Shown one piece after another: positions 40,601 to 49,078 of a DNA stretch of 64,000 bases (positions are counted from its first letter, which is position 1; each line of letters starts with the position of its first letter). Source of the stretch: Actinomyces viscosus. Lineage in GTDB: Bacteria > Actinomycetota > Actinomycetes > Actinomycetales > Actinomycetaceae. The stretch is taken from positions 3,427,242 through 3,491,241 of the forward strand of contig NZ_LR134477.1 of NCBI RefSeq assembly GCF_900637975.1, read 5' to 3'. The notes under the pieces are model-generated. The model was not told where the DNA came from and did not search any database. It saw only the letters and a list, made by a program, of their open reading frames with translations. The translations under genes were made by a program, and so were the position numbers.

Positions 40601-41447
40601 GGAGCGCCGTCAGATGATGAACCACCTCGACGCCGTCATGGACGCCGAGCTCATGGCCGAGCCGCAGACCCGTGCCACGCTGTCCGATCCTGGAGCCGTC
40701 GAGCTCGACGACGTCGTCTTCGGCTACCGCGCCGACCATCCCGTCCTGGCCGGGGTGTCGATGAACGTCCCCGCACGCACCATGTGCGCGATCGTGGGCC
40801 CCTCCGGCAGCGGTAAGACGACCATCGCCCGCCTGGTCGCCCGCTTCTGGGACGCCGACTCCGGGACCGTGCGCGTGGGCGGCACCGACGTGCGCGACAT
40901 GCCGACCGCACAGCTCATGGAGCAGCTCTCCATGGTCTTCCAGGACGTCTACCTCTTCGACGACACCCTGGACGCCAACATCCACATCGGAGACCCTGCG
41001 GCCGACGACGATCAGGTGCGCTGAGCCGCAGACCTCGCTGGTGTCACCGAGATCGTCGACCGTCTGCCCCACGGCTGGGACACGCGCGTGGGAGAGGGCG
41101 GGCGGGCCCTGTCCGGCGGTGAGCGCCAGCGCGTCTCCATCGCCCGCGCCCTGCTCAAGCGCGCGCCGATCGTCCTGCTCGACGAGGCCACCAGTGCCCT
41201 GGACGCGGAGAACGAGGCCAATATCGTGGCCGCGATGCAGGAGCTGCGACGCACCTCGACGCTCATCGTCATCGCCCACAAGCTCGAGACGATTGCTGCG
41301 GCTGACCAGGTCATCGTCCTCGACGACGCCGGACACGTCGCCCAGCACGGACGGCACGAGGACCTTGTGACGGCCGACGGCCCCTACCGCAGCTTCTGGG
41401 AGCAGCGCACCCGGGCCCGCGGCTGGGAGCTCGTGTCAACGAGCTGA
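37653..41447 (+). pseudogene. Fused double ABC exporter (two TMD-NBD halves), broken four times
   Basis: The first half is intact: six-helix TMD, then an NBD with GPSGSGKST, LSGGQEQRIAIARA and VILLDEATAMADPES (residues ~1-620). After a Pro/Ser linker a second TMD starts (SWRQTRTSLVLGAANGV). Frame is lost near 40078 and regained near 40320, an in-frame TAG stands at 40410-40412 (SL*WETAGN), and an in-frame TGA at 41022-41024 (DDQVR*AADLAG) splits the second NBD between GPSGSGKTTIARL and LSGGERQRVSIARAL. The end is 41447. The parts match siderophore-type or multidrug ABC exporters made as one chain. Two frameshifts plus two nonsense codons favour a pseudogene; the frameshifts are in C or G runs and could be sequencing errors. 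Confidence 0.8.
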
Positions 41448-41475
41448 GAACCGTTGGCCGGGAACAGATACGAGT

Positions 41476-41516
41476 CCGGCCCGTGCCCGATCCGATTCGG
41501 ACCGGGCACGGGCCGG
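41476..41516 (+). terminator. Terminator after the ABC exporter
   Basis: CCGGCCCGTGCCCG (41476-41489) and CGGGCACGGGCCGG (41503-41516) form a perfect 14-bp stem. The 13-nt loop contains a further TCCGA/TCGGA pair. Confidence 0.75.
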
Positions 41517-41559
41517 GTCATGCGAGGCGCTGCCGAGATGCTGTCGGCGTGCGGGGACG

Positions 41560-41784
41560 TTATCCGTTCATGGGGTCCATGGCGTTGATCCGCTCAACGA
41601 CTAGCTCCGCCCGGGCCTCGGTCCGCTTACGGAAGATCCCCTGTGCGACGGCGCCCGGAAGGACGACCTGCTTCTCATCGAGGGCGACAACGACCTTGCA
41701 TACGGTCATTGACCAGCTGCCGTACATGTGAGCGGTGCTGATCCAGATGCGACGATGGGCCTGCTGCCAGCTCAGCTTCTTCAC
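41560..41784 (-). CDS. Small unrecognised protein
   Basis: 74 residues from GTG 41784, with Trp/Gln-rich start (KKLSWQQAHRRIWIS) and no SD. No domain, signal or membrane segment is evident. It is the only open frame of note in the 433 bp between the ABC exporter and the first IS3 element, and may be a remnant. The rest of 41517-41880 shows nothing else. Confidence 0.3.
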   Translation of the reverse strand: MKKLSWQQAHRRIWISTAHMYGSWSMTVCKVVVALDEKQVVLPGAVAQGIFRKRTEARAELVVERINAMDPMNG

Positions 41785-41933
41785 ACGCCCAATTGGCGAG
41801 TGAAGCTCAAGTCCCTCGGAGCTGACGACGGTGCGGATGCGTGTTACGCCGACCGGTACTGCGAGCAGTGGAGTGCGTGGTGTTTCTCGGACAGGGGGAG
41901 TTTTTCTTCCCGTGAGTCGATAGGATGGAGACC

Positions 41934-42822
41934 ATGCCAGCAGCGAAATACTCGGAGGAGTTCAAGGCCCAGGTCGTGCGTGAGGTCACCCGTGAAGGAC
42001 CGCACGATCGCCTCGGTAGCGGCCTCGTACGATCCCCAGGCCCAGACGGTGGGTAACTGGGTCGCAAAGTACAGAAAAGATCGTGCTACCGACCAGGACC
42101 GCAAGAAGGCCTCCGAGTCAGCCGAGATCGCGAAGCTGAGAGCGGAGAAGCAGGGAGCTGTGTCAGGAGAACGAGTTCCTGAAAAAAGCTGCGGCCTTCT
42201 TCGTGAAGGAACGACCGTGACCGAGCGCTACGGGCTCATCAATCGCGAAGAAGGCCATTACCCTACCTCCTCGATGTGCCGGTGGTCCGGTGTCTCACGG
42301 TCGGGCTGCTACTCCTGGCGCGACCGGCCCCAGTGCGCCACCGCCATCGGAAGAGAAGTGCTGGCCACCATGATCAAGGACGCTTTTGCCGACTCGTGAG
42401 GGCACCTACGGGTACCGAAGGATCCAGGCCCACCTGGAGCGGCGTGGCGTGAGGGTGGATGGTGCCACGGTCCGCTCCATCATGCGCGACCTGGGCCTTG
42501 AGGCCGCGCAGCCGCGGGCGAAGGTCCGCACCTACCGTGCCGGCCGCGGACCACGGGTGAGCGCCCCGACCTGGTGGGGCGCGACTCCCGCTGCCCACGA
42601 GCCTGGGCGTGAGTGGTGCGGGGACATTCCCCCGCAAGCGGGAGGTACCCCCTCCTACATCAGGCGCGTGGGTCGGGTTCGTCTGTCTTGCTACGGTTCT
42701 GGACTGCTGCACCAAGAAGGTCGTGGGGTATGCGATGGCCGAGCCATGTGCGCACCTCGCTGGTGTGTGAGGCCATCGACATGGCGGTCAGGCGATGCCC
42801 GGCCGGGAAGGGTGTGACGGTG
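41934..42822 (+). pseudogene. Degenerate IS3 orfA/orfB transposase (element A)
   Basis: The OrfA HTH part and the start of the OrfB integrase are recognisable (MCRWSGVSRSGCYSWRDR; GYRRIQAHLERRGVRVDG; first DDE aspartate region EWCGDI). Several frame changes (near 42000, 42160, 42398 and 42660) and loss of the 3' end make it non-functional. Confidence 0.75.
42628..42653 (+). repeat. Small palindromic insert in the IS3-A transposase
   Basis: Between gacatt (Asp-Ile of the WCGDI motif) and ctacatcagg, where family members encode WCGDITY.R, lie 26 bases where about 2 are expected: CCCCCGC-AA-GCGGGAGGTACCCC. CCCGC/GCGGG form a hairpin. The right 17 bases, GCGGGAGGTACCCCCTC, recur identically on the same strand in the ISL3 transposase at 51570-51586. 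Confidence 0.65.
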
Positions 42823-44179
42823 TGAATCGCCCCGGGTTTGATGGAGGCGGTGATGACACGGAAGGATCACTGTCATGGGACAGAGGAAGTACCCCGATGA
42901 GCTGCGCGAGCGGGCCACGAGGACGGGCCTTGGAGGCGCTGGCCGACCCGGCGCGGGCCAAGGGCGCGATCCGCAGGATCGCCGAGGAGCTGGGAGTCCA
43001 CCCCGAGGCTCTGCGCTCCTGGGTCAAGAAGGCCCAGGTCGATGGTGGTCTAAGACCGGGAACCACCACCGATGAAGCGCAGCGGATCAAGGAGCTGGAG
43101 AAGGGAGGTCCGAGAGCTGCGAAGAGCCAACGCGATCCTGAGGAGTGCGTCGGCTTTTTTCGCGGCGGAGTGTGAGCGCCCGTCGCGCTGATCTGTCAGT
43201 ACATCGAGGCCAAGAAGGAGGAGCTCGGGGCCTGGCCGATCTGCGCCACGCTCAGCGAGGCTGGTGTGCAGATCGCCCCGAGTGCCTGCTACGCCCGTCG
43301 TAGCCGTCCTCCATCAGCCAGGTCGTTGCTCGACGAGGCCCTCAAGGCGGAGATATCCAGGGTCCACAAGAACCAGCTACTCGGTGCTGGGGGCCCGCAA
43401 GATGCACGTGATGCGGGGTCGCCCTTGAGGTCGCCGAGCGTCACGGAGCCGGTCACGTGGCCCGCTGTACCGTCGAGCGGCTCATGGGCGACCTGGGTCT
43501 GCACGGTGTCAGGCGCGCCAAGTCGCCCAGGACGACCCGCTCGGCACCTCCGGACCGGTGCCCGGCCGACCTCGTCAAAAGGCATTTCAGCGCGTTCAGG
43601 CCCAACGAGCTGTGGGTCGCCGACATCACCTATGTGCGTACGTTCTCGGGGTGGGTCTACGTCGCCTTCGTCACCGACGTGTTCTCGCGGCGGATCGTGG
43701 GGTGGCAGACCACCTACCGGCCAGTGTGCACCGACCTGGCTCTGGACGCCCTCAAGATGGCCGTCTGGCAGCGAAAACGCACCGGGGCTGATCTCTCTGG
43801 CCTGGTGCACCACTTGCGACCGCGGCGTGCAGTACCGGTCCATCCGCTACGGGCAGGCCCTATCAGACTGCGAGGCAGTCGCCTCTGTAGGCTCTAAGGG
43901 GGATTCCTACGACAACGCTCTGGCCGAGGCGCTCAACTCGCTGTACAAGGCCGGGGCTCATCCGTAACCAGGGACCTTGGGAGGACATCGACGCCGCCCG
44001 TGGTCGCCACCGCCGAGTGGGTCCACTGGTACGGGCACCATTCGCCCTCACTCCGCCATCGGCATGCGCACCCCCGCCGAGCACGAAGCCGCCTGGGCCC
44101 CCGACACCCACCACGACCACCACCGCCAGGAACAACCACAACCAACTAAACCAGCCTCCACAAAACCCGGGGCTTGACA
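42823..44179 (+). mobile_element. IS3-family element B with terminal inverted repeats
   Basis: The left end TGAATCGCCCCGGGTTTGAT (42823 onward, then GGAGGC) matches the reverse complement of the right end TGTCAAGCCCCGGGTTTTGT (then GGAGG, ending at 44179). The ends share the CCCCGGGTTT core and a TGGAGG-type inner part and have TG...CA tips. No clear 3-bp target duplication is seen (gtg left, gtc right). It abuts element A directly and truncates the membrane-protein gene at 44202. Confidence 0.8.
42875..44177 (+). pseudogene. Degenerate IS3 orfA/orfB transposase (element B)
   Basis: orfA from ATG 42875 (MGQRKYPDELRERATR) is frameshifted, then IRRIAEELGVHPEALRSWVK is readable. orfB pieces cover QYIEAKKEELGAWPICATLS, the first catalytic aspartate ELWVADITYVRTFSGW, the second in CDRGVQYRSIRYGQ, and the glutamate in DSYDNALAEALNSLYKA, ending at 44177 after RPHSAIGMRTPAEHEAAW. 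All three DDE residues survive, but at least five frame changes separate them. Either an old copy or one affected by the homopolymer errors seen elsewhere. Confidence 0.75.
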
Positions 44180-44201
44180 GTCGCAGTCCCGCAGGCTGCC
44201 C

Positions 44202-44627
44202 ATGCTCACGATCATGGGCATGGTCGCGTGCGTCATCGGGCTGCCGCTGAGCCTGGTGGATCTGTGGCGCTACCTCTCCGGTCCCAGACCGACCCTGGTC
44301 ATCGACTCCGTGGGGGTGCACGATCACCTCAACCGCGACTCGGTGGGCCTCATCCGGTGGGAGGAGATCGAGGGATTCAACGCGCGCACGCTCAACGGCT
44401 GGCTCAAGATCGGCAACAACGACTGCGTCCTGGTCTACCTGCGCGCACCGCAGGCAACCCTGGAACGGCTGCGTCCCACGCTACCGCCACGGGTGACGCG
44501 CCGGATGGAGAGGAGCTTCTCCCACGGTCACACGACGATCCCGATCCCCGCTCTCCTGGGGATCCCCGTCACCAGCATGACCAGCCTCCTGCGTGACGAG
44601 ATGGGGGGACGAACCGGCCGCTCCTGA
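44202..44627 (+). CDS. 5'-truncated membrane protein with PH-like C-terminal domain
   Basis: 141 residues. One hydrophobic segment at the start (MLTIMGMVACVIGLPLSLVDL) is followed by a small beta-rich domain with PTLVIDSVGVHDH, VGLIRWEEIEGFNARTLNGW and DCVLVYLRAP. This resembles the second half of small proteins that have two N-terminal helices before a PH-like domain. The first helix is missing and element B ends 22 bp upstream, so the gene has probably lost its start and promoter. The function is unknown. Confidence 0.55.
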   Translation: MLTIMGMVACVIGLPLSLVDLWRYLSGPRPTLVIDSVGVHDHLNRDSVGLIRWEEIEGFNARTLNGWLKIGNNDCVLVYLRAPQATLERLRPTLPPRVTRRMERSFSHGHTTIPIPALLGIPVTSMTSLLRDEMGGRTGRS

Positions 44628-44667
44628 TCCGGGCGCCGATGCCGTCGGCGCGTGCGGGGCGGGTCTG

Positions 44668-45903
44668 TCAGGGCCTGGCCGCCATCGAGAGTACCTCGGT
44701 GGGGCGCAGGGGCCTGCCGGCGCGCGCCTCGGCCAGCAGCAGCCTGACAGCCGCCTCCCTCTGCCCCCCGTAGGCCCCGACGGCGGCGATCTGGCGCTGG
44801 TAGGAGGCGCCCGTCTCCAGGGTGGCGCGCACGGATTCCAGCTCGGCGGCGCAGCCGAGGTCCTCGGCGACGGGAGCGAGTTCGGTGAGCATCCGCTCGA
44901 CCGTGTCGCCCACCAGCTCCTCCTCGCCGGCGGAGTTGACGATGAGGATCGCGTCCATGCCGTAGCGGGCCGAGCGCCACTTGTTCTCGGCGACGTACCA
45001 GTCGGGCATCGTGTCGAGTTCCTCGCCCCGGTCCAGGGTGCGGGAGAAGGACTCCACGAGGCACTGGGTCAGGGCCGCGATCCCGGCCAGCTCGGTCAGG
45101 TTCGTCGCGGCGTCGCAGGCGCGCACCTCGATGGTTCCCAGCCGAGGGGAGGGCCGCACGTCCCAGCGGATCTCGGTGAAGTCCTCGATGACGCCGGTGT
45201 GGACCAGGTCCCCGGTGTAGCTCTCCAGCTGCTCCCAGGTGCTGAACTGCTCGGGCGCTCCCGCAGTGGGCAGCTGCTGGAACATCATGGCCCGGTTGTC
45301 CGCGTAGCCCGTGTCAGCGCCCGCCCAGAAGGGCGAGGAGGCGCTCAGGCACTGCAGGTGCGCGGTGCGCGTGAGCAGCGCCTTGAGAATCGGCAGGACC
45401 TTGGCCCGGTCCTCGACCCCGACGTGCACATGAGTGCCGAAGATGAGCATCTGATGGCCCCACAGCCGAGTGCGGTCCACCAGGCGGGCGTAGCGCTCGG
45501 CGTTGGTCACCTTCTGCACCAGCGGGTCGGCGAAGGGGTGGGTACCCGCCGAGGCCAGGTCCACGCGCAGGGGATCGGTGACCGGAAGAACCCGGTCGAA
45601 GGCGAGCGCGATGTCCTCCACGCACTGCGCCACGCTCTGGCGCGCCCCGGAGACCAGCTCGATGGTGTTGAGCATCATCTCTCCGTGCACGTGCGGGTCC
45701 GAGCCCACCTTCTGGAGGATCTCCTCGGCGCACTGGCGCAGGTCGAGGCTGTCGCGGTCGATGAGCGCCAGCTCCCACTCCACCCCCAGCGTGGAGCGGG
45801 CCGAGCTGGCGAAGGGCAGGGACTGGGGACGGCGGGCCGGCGGCAGCTGGGGGCCCGCTGAGGCGGTGCTCGGGTTCTTGGTCGTGTCAGTCATGTCCTG
45901 CAT
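44668..45903 (-). CDS. Carboxylate-amine ligase / glutamate--cysteine ligase-like, YbdK family
   Basis: 411 residues from ATG 45903 (gaggag about 13 nt upstream; a second ATG lies three codons later). Visible: TLGVEWELALIDRDSLDLR (ATP-grasp-like glutamate-binding start), HGEMMLNTIELVSG, HPFADPLVQKVTNAERYARL, GTHVHVGVEDR, ITEIRWDVRPSPRLGTIEVR-type motif (TEIRWDVRPSPRLGTIEVR) and ENKWRSARYGMDA. YbdK-type enzymes join glutamate to an amine; the natural substrate is often unproved. It lies downstream of the methyltransferase gene on the same strand, 58 bp from its stop. Confidence 0.88.
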   Translation of the reverse strand: MQDMTDTTKNPSTASAGPQLPPARRPQSLPFASSARSTLGVEWELALIDRDSLDLRQCAEEILQKVGSDPHVHGEMMLNTIELVSGARQSVAQCVEDIALAFDRVLPVTDPLRVDLASAGTHPFADPLVQKVTNAERYARLVDRTRLWGHQMLIFGTHVHVGVEDRAKVLPILKALLTRTAHLQCLSASSPFWAGADTGYADNRAMMFQQLPTAGAPEQFSTWEQLESYTGDLVHTGVIEDFTEIRWDVRPSPRLGTIEVRACDAATNLTELAGIAALTQCLVESFSRTLDRGEELDTMPDWYVAENKWRSARYGMDAILIVNSAGEEELVGDTVERMLTELAPVAEDLGCAAELESVRATLETGASYQRQIAAVGAYGGQREAAVRLLLAEARAGRPLRPTEVLSMAARP

Positions 45904-45961
45904 GTCCTGGTCGTCTCCTCGGGGTCCTCGGGTCCCTGGCGGGTACGGAGGGTGTCGGTCT

Positions 45962-47365
45962 CTAGTCGGAGGGGGCCTCGCCGTGTCGACGGGTCGGAGA
46001 GTCACCCGATGAGTGATCCGGAGAGTCAGCCGATGAGTGATCCGGAGAGTCAGCCGATGAGTGATCCGGAGAGTCAGCCGATGAGTGATCCGGAGAGTCA
46101 GCCGATGAGTCTCTGACGATGGGCTCAACGACGAGGACTGCGCCCTTGGCCCTGTCTCCCACACGGGTCAGGATCCAGGTCTCCGAGTCCTGACCGCTGA
46201 GCCGCAGTGAGGCGCGCAGCGCGTCGGGGGAGACGTCGACCCCGCGCTTGAGGATCTCCAGGCTCCCGACCCCCAGCTCGCGGGCCCGGGCCCGCAGGGT
46301 CTTGAGCCTCAGAGGCAGGATCTCGGTGAGCCGGAATGAGCGCACGAAGGGGGCTGTCGCCGCGTCGGGGAGGCTCTCCGAGGTGAGGTAGCCGATTCGC
46401 GGTCCCACCGGGCGGGCGTCCAGGGCCTCGCAGAGGTGGGCGATGAGCCCGGCGCGGACGGCGGCGCCGTCGGGCACGTGGATGATGCTGCCCAGGTCGT
46501 CGGGCGAGCTGATCGGGTCGACCTGTACTGGTGGCTCGGAAGGGTCGGTGACGCCGGGGTCGGCCAGTGTGCAGGCGGTCGCGCCGTCGGCCCCCGAGCG
46601 CAGGACCAGAGCGGAGCGCCCGGGTCCTTCCGGGGCCAGCGGACCGTACCAGATGGCGGCCTCGACGACGTCGCCGTCCATACTCACCCACTGGACGTGG
46701 GAGTCGGAGGGCAGTGCGGCATGGTCGATGCCGGGGGCGACCTTGACGCCGAGAGCGGGTACACGCTCCCGCAGCGCGAGCAACCTCGACAGGGCCGGAG
46801 ACCACTGCTCCGGGTCGGCGATGCGCCGCCCCTGAGCCCGACGGGCCGGGTCCGCGAAGACGGCGTCCACCCCGTGCTCGGCCAGGTCGATCTCCAGGGC
46901 GTCGGCGTACTCGACGCTCGCGTGCGGGAAGGGCATGAGGTTGATGGTGGCCAGAGCGGCCGTGGCCTCGTCCCGGTCGACGGCGAGCACCGGCAGGTCC
47001 AGTCCCGCCAGAGCCACGGCGTCGCCGCCGATCCCGCAGCCCAGGTCCGCGACCTTCGAGGCGCCGGCGGCCGCGTAGCGAGCGGCGTGGTGGGCCGAGA
47101 CCGCCAGCCGGGTGGCCTGCTCCAGGCCGTCGGCGGTGAAGAGCATTTGCTGGGCGAAGGGCCCGAACTTGGCGGTGGCCCGGGCACGCAGCCGCTGCTG
47201 GGTCAGAGCGGCCGCCACCAGGGCGGGGGAGTGGCCCTCCTCGCGCAGGGAACGTCCCAGTGACAGGGCATCCGCCGGGTCATAAGGGGGCAGGGAGGAC
47301 AGAAGCTCCCAGCCCTCGGGCGTCAGGAGGAGCGCGACGTGGTTCTCAGCCATCACCCCGATCAT
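45962..47365 (-). CDS. Class I SAM-dependent methyltransferase with THUMP-like domain
   Basis: 467 residues; an ATG four codons in (47353, MAENHVALL) is an equally likely start. Residues ~100-215 hold the SAM fold: VADLGCGIGGDAVALAG (motif I), VLAVDRDEATAALATINL and DAVFADPARRAQGRRI. The C-terminal THUMP-like part has PRIGYLTSESLPDA, LRARARELGVGSLEILKRGV and RLSGQDSETWILTRVG. The last ~45 residues are four SSADSPDH-type octapeptides plus one SSGDSPTR variant, encoded by a 24-bp tandem repeat. Actinobacterial relatives are of unknown target, perhaps rRNA or tRNA. Confidence 0.85.
   Translation of the reverse strand: MIGVMAENHVALLLTPEGWELLSSLPPYDPADALSLGRSLREEGHSPALVAAALTQQRLRARATAKFGPFAQQMLFTADGLEQATRLAVSAHHAARYAAAGASKVADLGCGIGGDAVALAGLDLPVLAVDRDEATAALATINLMPFPHASVEYADALEIDLAEHGVDAVFADPARRAQGRRIADPEQWSPALSRLLALRERVPALGVKVAPGIDHAALPSDSHVQWVSMDGDVVEAAIWYGPLAPEGPGRSALVLRSGADGATACTLADPGVTDPSEPPVQVDPISSPDDLGSIIHVPDGAAVRAGLIAHLCEALDARPVGPRIGYLTSESLPDAATAPFVRSFRLTEILPLRLKTLRARARELGVGSLEILKRGVDVSPDALRASLRLSGQDSETWILTRVGDRAKGAVLVVEPIVRDSSADSPDHSSADSPDHSSADSPDHSSADSPDHSSGDSPTRRHGEAPSD
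45997..46110. repeat. 24-bp tandem repeat (4.75 copies)
   Basis: Units gagagtcagccgatgagtga+tccg start at 46021, 46045 and 46069, with a variant unit at 45997 (ACCC for AGCC) and a partial one at 46093. Being a multiple of three it keeps the frame, adding octapeptides to the methyltransferase tail. Copy number is likely to vary by slippage. Confidence 0.9.
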
Positions 47366-47523
47366 TCCACGGCGAGCCCGCCGATGCGCGTGATGTTCAC
47401 TGGGTGGCGCGCAAGCCGGTCCTGGCAGGCGGGTGAGCGTCCGCGTGGGTAGTGTGGTGCGCCGACGCCCCGCACGCCGGCGGGGCCGGCTGACGCTGGG
47501 ACGAGAAGACGGGCAGGGAGCTG

Positions 47524-48348
47524 ATGGCCGAGGAGGAGCCGCGGATCAGCGCGACCAGTGCGCCCGACGCCGTCGCGCACCGCAAGGATGACGGCGGGGG
47601 CGGCTCGCAGCCGGCTCCTCGTGCCACGAGTCGTCGCAGGGCGCTTCTGCGGCGGCTGGTGCGAGTGTCGTTCGTGGTCGTGGGGATCATGGGCCTCATC
47701 GTGGCCGGGGCCAGCACCTGGGCCTGGACGATGAGCGCCGGGCACATCGAGGTCGCCGGTGAGAACAACGGTGACGGCGATACCGACGATACCGACGATG
47801 CGACCAGGGCCCCGGTGGCGATCGTCCTGGGGGCCGCCGTGCATGCCGACGGCCAGCCCTCGCCCTGGCTGGCCTATCGTCTCGACGTCGCCGCCGACCT
47901 CTACACCAGTGGTCGTATCGAGGCCATCCTGGTCTCCGGGGACAACCGGCGCGTCGGCTATGACGAGCCCACCGTCATGCGCAGCTACCTCACCTCCAAG
48001 GGCATCCCCAGCGAGGCGATCGCCCTGGACTATGCGGGCTTCGACACCTACGACACCTGTGTGCGGGCCCGCAGGATCTTCGGGATCGAGCGCGCCCTGC
48101 TCGTGACCCAGGACTTCCACGAGCCGCGTGCGGTCGCCATCTGCCGTGCCGTCGGCGTCAACGTCGAGGGCGTGGGTGACTCGCGTGCCCGCCGCGACCG
48201 CATCAGCTGGGCCGTCAGCTGGACGCGTGAGCGCCTGGCCACGATCAAGGCCGTCACCGATGTCCTCTCTCGGCGTGAGCCGACCTTGGGGCGCCGCGAG
48301 GCGAGCGTGGGAGAGGCCATCGCCTGGACACGGGAGCACCGGCGCTGA
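47524..48348 (+). CDS. SanA/YdcF-like DUF218 membrane protein
   Basis: 274 residues. A Lys/Arg-rich cytoplasmic start, one membrane helix (FVVVGIMGLIVAGASTWAW, residues ~57-76), then an external DUF218 domain: APVAIVLGAAVHADGQPSPW, RLDVAADLYTSGRIEAILVS, MRSYLTSKGIPSEAIALDYA, FDTYDTCVRARRIFG and VTQDFHEPRAVAICR. E. coli SanA affects envelope permeability (vancomycin exclusion at high temperature); the biochemical role is not settled. SD cagggagctg precedes the ATG. Divergent from the methyltransferase across 158 bp. Confidence 0.88.
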   Translation: MAEEEPRISATSAPDAVAHRKDDGGGGSQPAPRATSRRRALLRRLVRVSFVVVGIMGLIVAGASTWAWTMSAGHIEVAGENNGDGDTDDTDDATRAPVAIVLGAAVHADGQPSPWLAYRLDVAADLYTSGRIEAILVSGDNRRVGYDEPTVMRSYLTSKGIPSEAIALDYAGFDTYDTCVRARRIFGIERALLVTQDFHEPRAVAICRAVGVNVEGVGDSRARRDRISWAVSWTRERLATIKAVTDVLSRREPTLGRREASVGEAIAWTREHRR

Positions 48349-48385
48349 CGAGGGCTGACGCCCAGGGCGAAACCACCGCCGCGCT

Positions 48386-48426
48386 TTGGCACTCGCGTTG
48401 ACTGAGTGCTAACGCCGTCGTAGATT
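48386..48426 (+). promoter_or_regulatory. CIRCE operator over the groES promoter
   Basis: TTGGCACTC-N9-GAGTGCTAA (48386-48412) matches the CIRCE consensus TTAGCACTC-N9-GAGTGCTAA with one change. A promoter TTGACT (48398-48403), 17 bp, TAGATT (48421-48426) has its -35 inside the operator, so HrcA binding would block RNA polymerase. A leader of ~165 nt leads to groES. Confidence 0.93.
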
Positions 48427-48598
48427 CTCCGTCAGGCGCAGCGGAGTGCTCGCCCTGGTCCTGGGACGCAGGCGGGTGCTTTCTGCGACTCGCACTCCTG
48501 CTTCGTGCCGGACCGACCCCCGCGACGGCGGTCGGGTACGCCTCGGGAGGGCGGTCAAGCCGTTCTACTGCACGTTGAAGAGAAGGAGGAGGTCTCCG

Positions 48599-48895
48599 AT
48601 GTCGATCTCCATCAAGCCGCTCGAGGACCGCATCGTCGTCCAGACCGTTGAGGCCGAGCAGACCACCGCATCCGGTCTGGTCATCCCTGACACCGCCAAG
48701 GAGAAGCCCCAGGAGGGCAAGGTCGTGGCCGTGGGCCCCGGCCGTGTCGACGACTCCGGCAATCGGGTCCCGGTCGACGTCGCCGAGGGTGACGTCGTCA
48801 TCTACTCCAAGTACGGGGGCACCGAGGTCAGCTACGCCGGTGAGGACTACCTCATCCTGTCGGCCCGCGACGTCCTGGCGGTCGTCACCAAGTGA
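48599..48895 (+). CDS. groES: Co-chaperonin GroES
   Basis: 98 residues from ATG 48599 (aaggaggagg SD). The ten-kilodalton lid of the GroEL chamber: [14 protein letters not shown], the mobile-loop segment [41 protein letters not shown] and [14 protein letters not shown]. It is alone: no groEL follows, and a strong terminator stands 35 bp after the stop. The chaperonin partner must be encoded elsewhere. Confidence 0.97.
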   Translation: MSISIKPLEDRIVVQTVEAEQTTASGLVIPDTAKEKPQEGKVVAVGPGRVDDSGNRVPVDVAEGDVVIYSKYGGTEVSYAGEDYLILSARDVLAVVTK

Positions 48896-48929
48896 CCCGC
48901 TGAGATCATGTGCGCCACACGGCGCCATG

Positions 48930-48975
48930 ACGTGTTGAGGGGGAGGCACCTTGTGGTGCCTCCCCCTCAACACGT
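48930..48975. terminator. 21-bp perfect hairpin after groES
   Basis: ACGTGTTGAGGGGGAGGCAC+C (48930-48950) and its complement (48955-48975) form a perfect 21-bp stem with a TTGT tetraloop between convergent groES and whiB. It should terminate from both sides. Confidence 0.85.
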
Positions 48976-49078
48976 GCACGCAGAATGTCTGTTGCATGTC
49001 TGCGCTGTGTCCGGACAATTGTCCGGACGTTGACTTGGGAACGTCTGTGCTGTCGATTCCCTGGAACAGGGCGGAGCG

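Larger units (their letters stand above)
41881..42822 (+). mobile_element. IS3-family element A, right part missing
   Basis: Starts near a TGTTTCTCGGACAGGGGGAG terminus at 41881. orfA (41934-42220) begins MPAAKYSEEFKAQVVREVT, frameshifts, and ends FFVKERP. orfB starts at GTG 42217 and is broken near 42398 before GTYGYRRIQAHLERRGVRV. After AIDMAVRRCPAGKGV the sequence stops at the end of element B, so the C-terminal part of the integrase domain and the right inverted repeat are gone. It also carries a small palindromic insert at 42628-42653. Confidence 0.75.

Noticed and set aside
45997..46110. CRISPR array
   Set aside because: The repeats are directly tandem, 24 bp, without spacers, and encode octapeptides in frame.
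44668..46164. N-terminal extension of the YbdK-like protein with THRLTLRI repeats
   Set aside because: It is the 24-bp repeat of the upstream methyltransferase tail read in another frame; the ligase domain starts after it.
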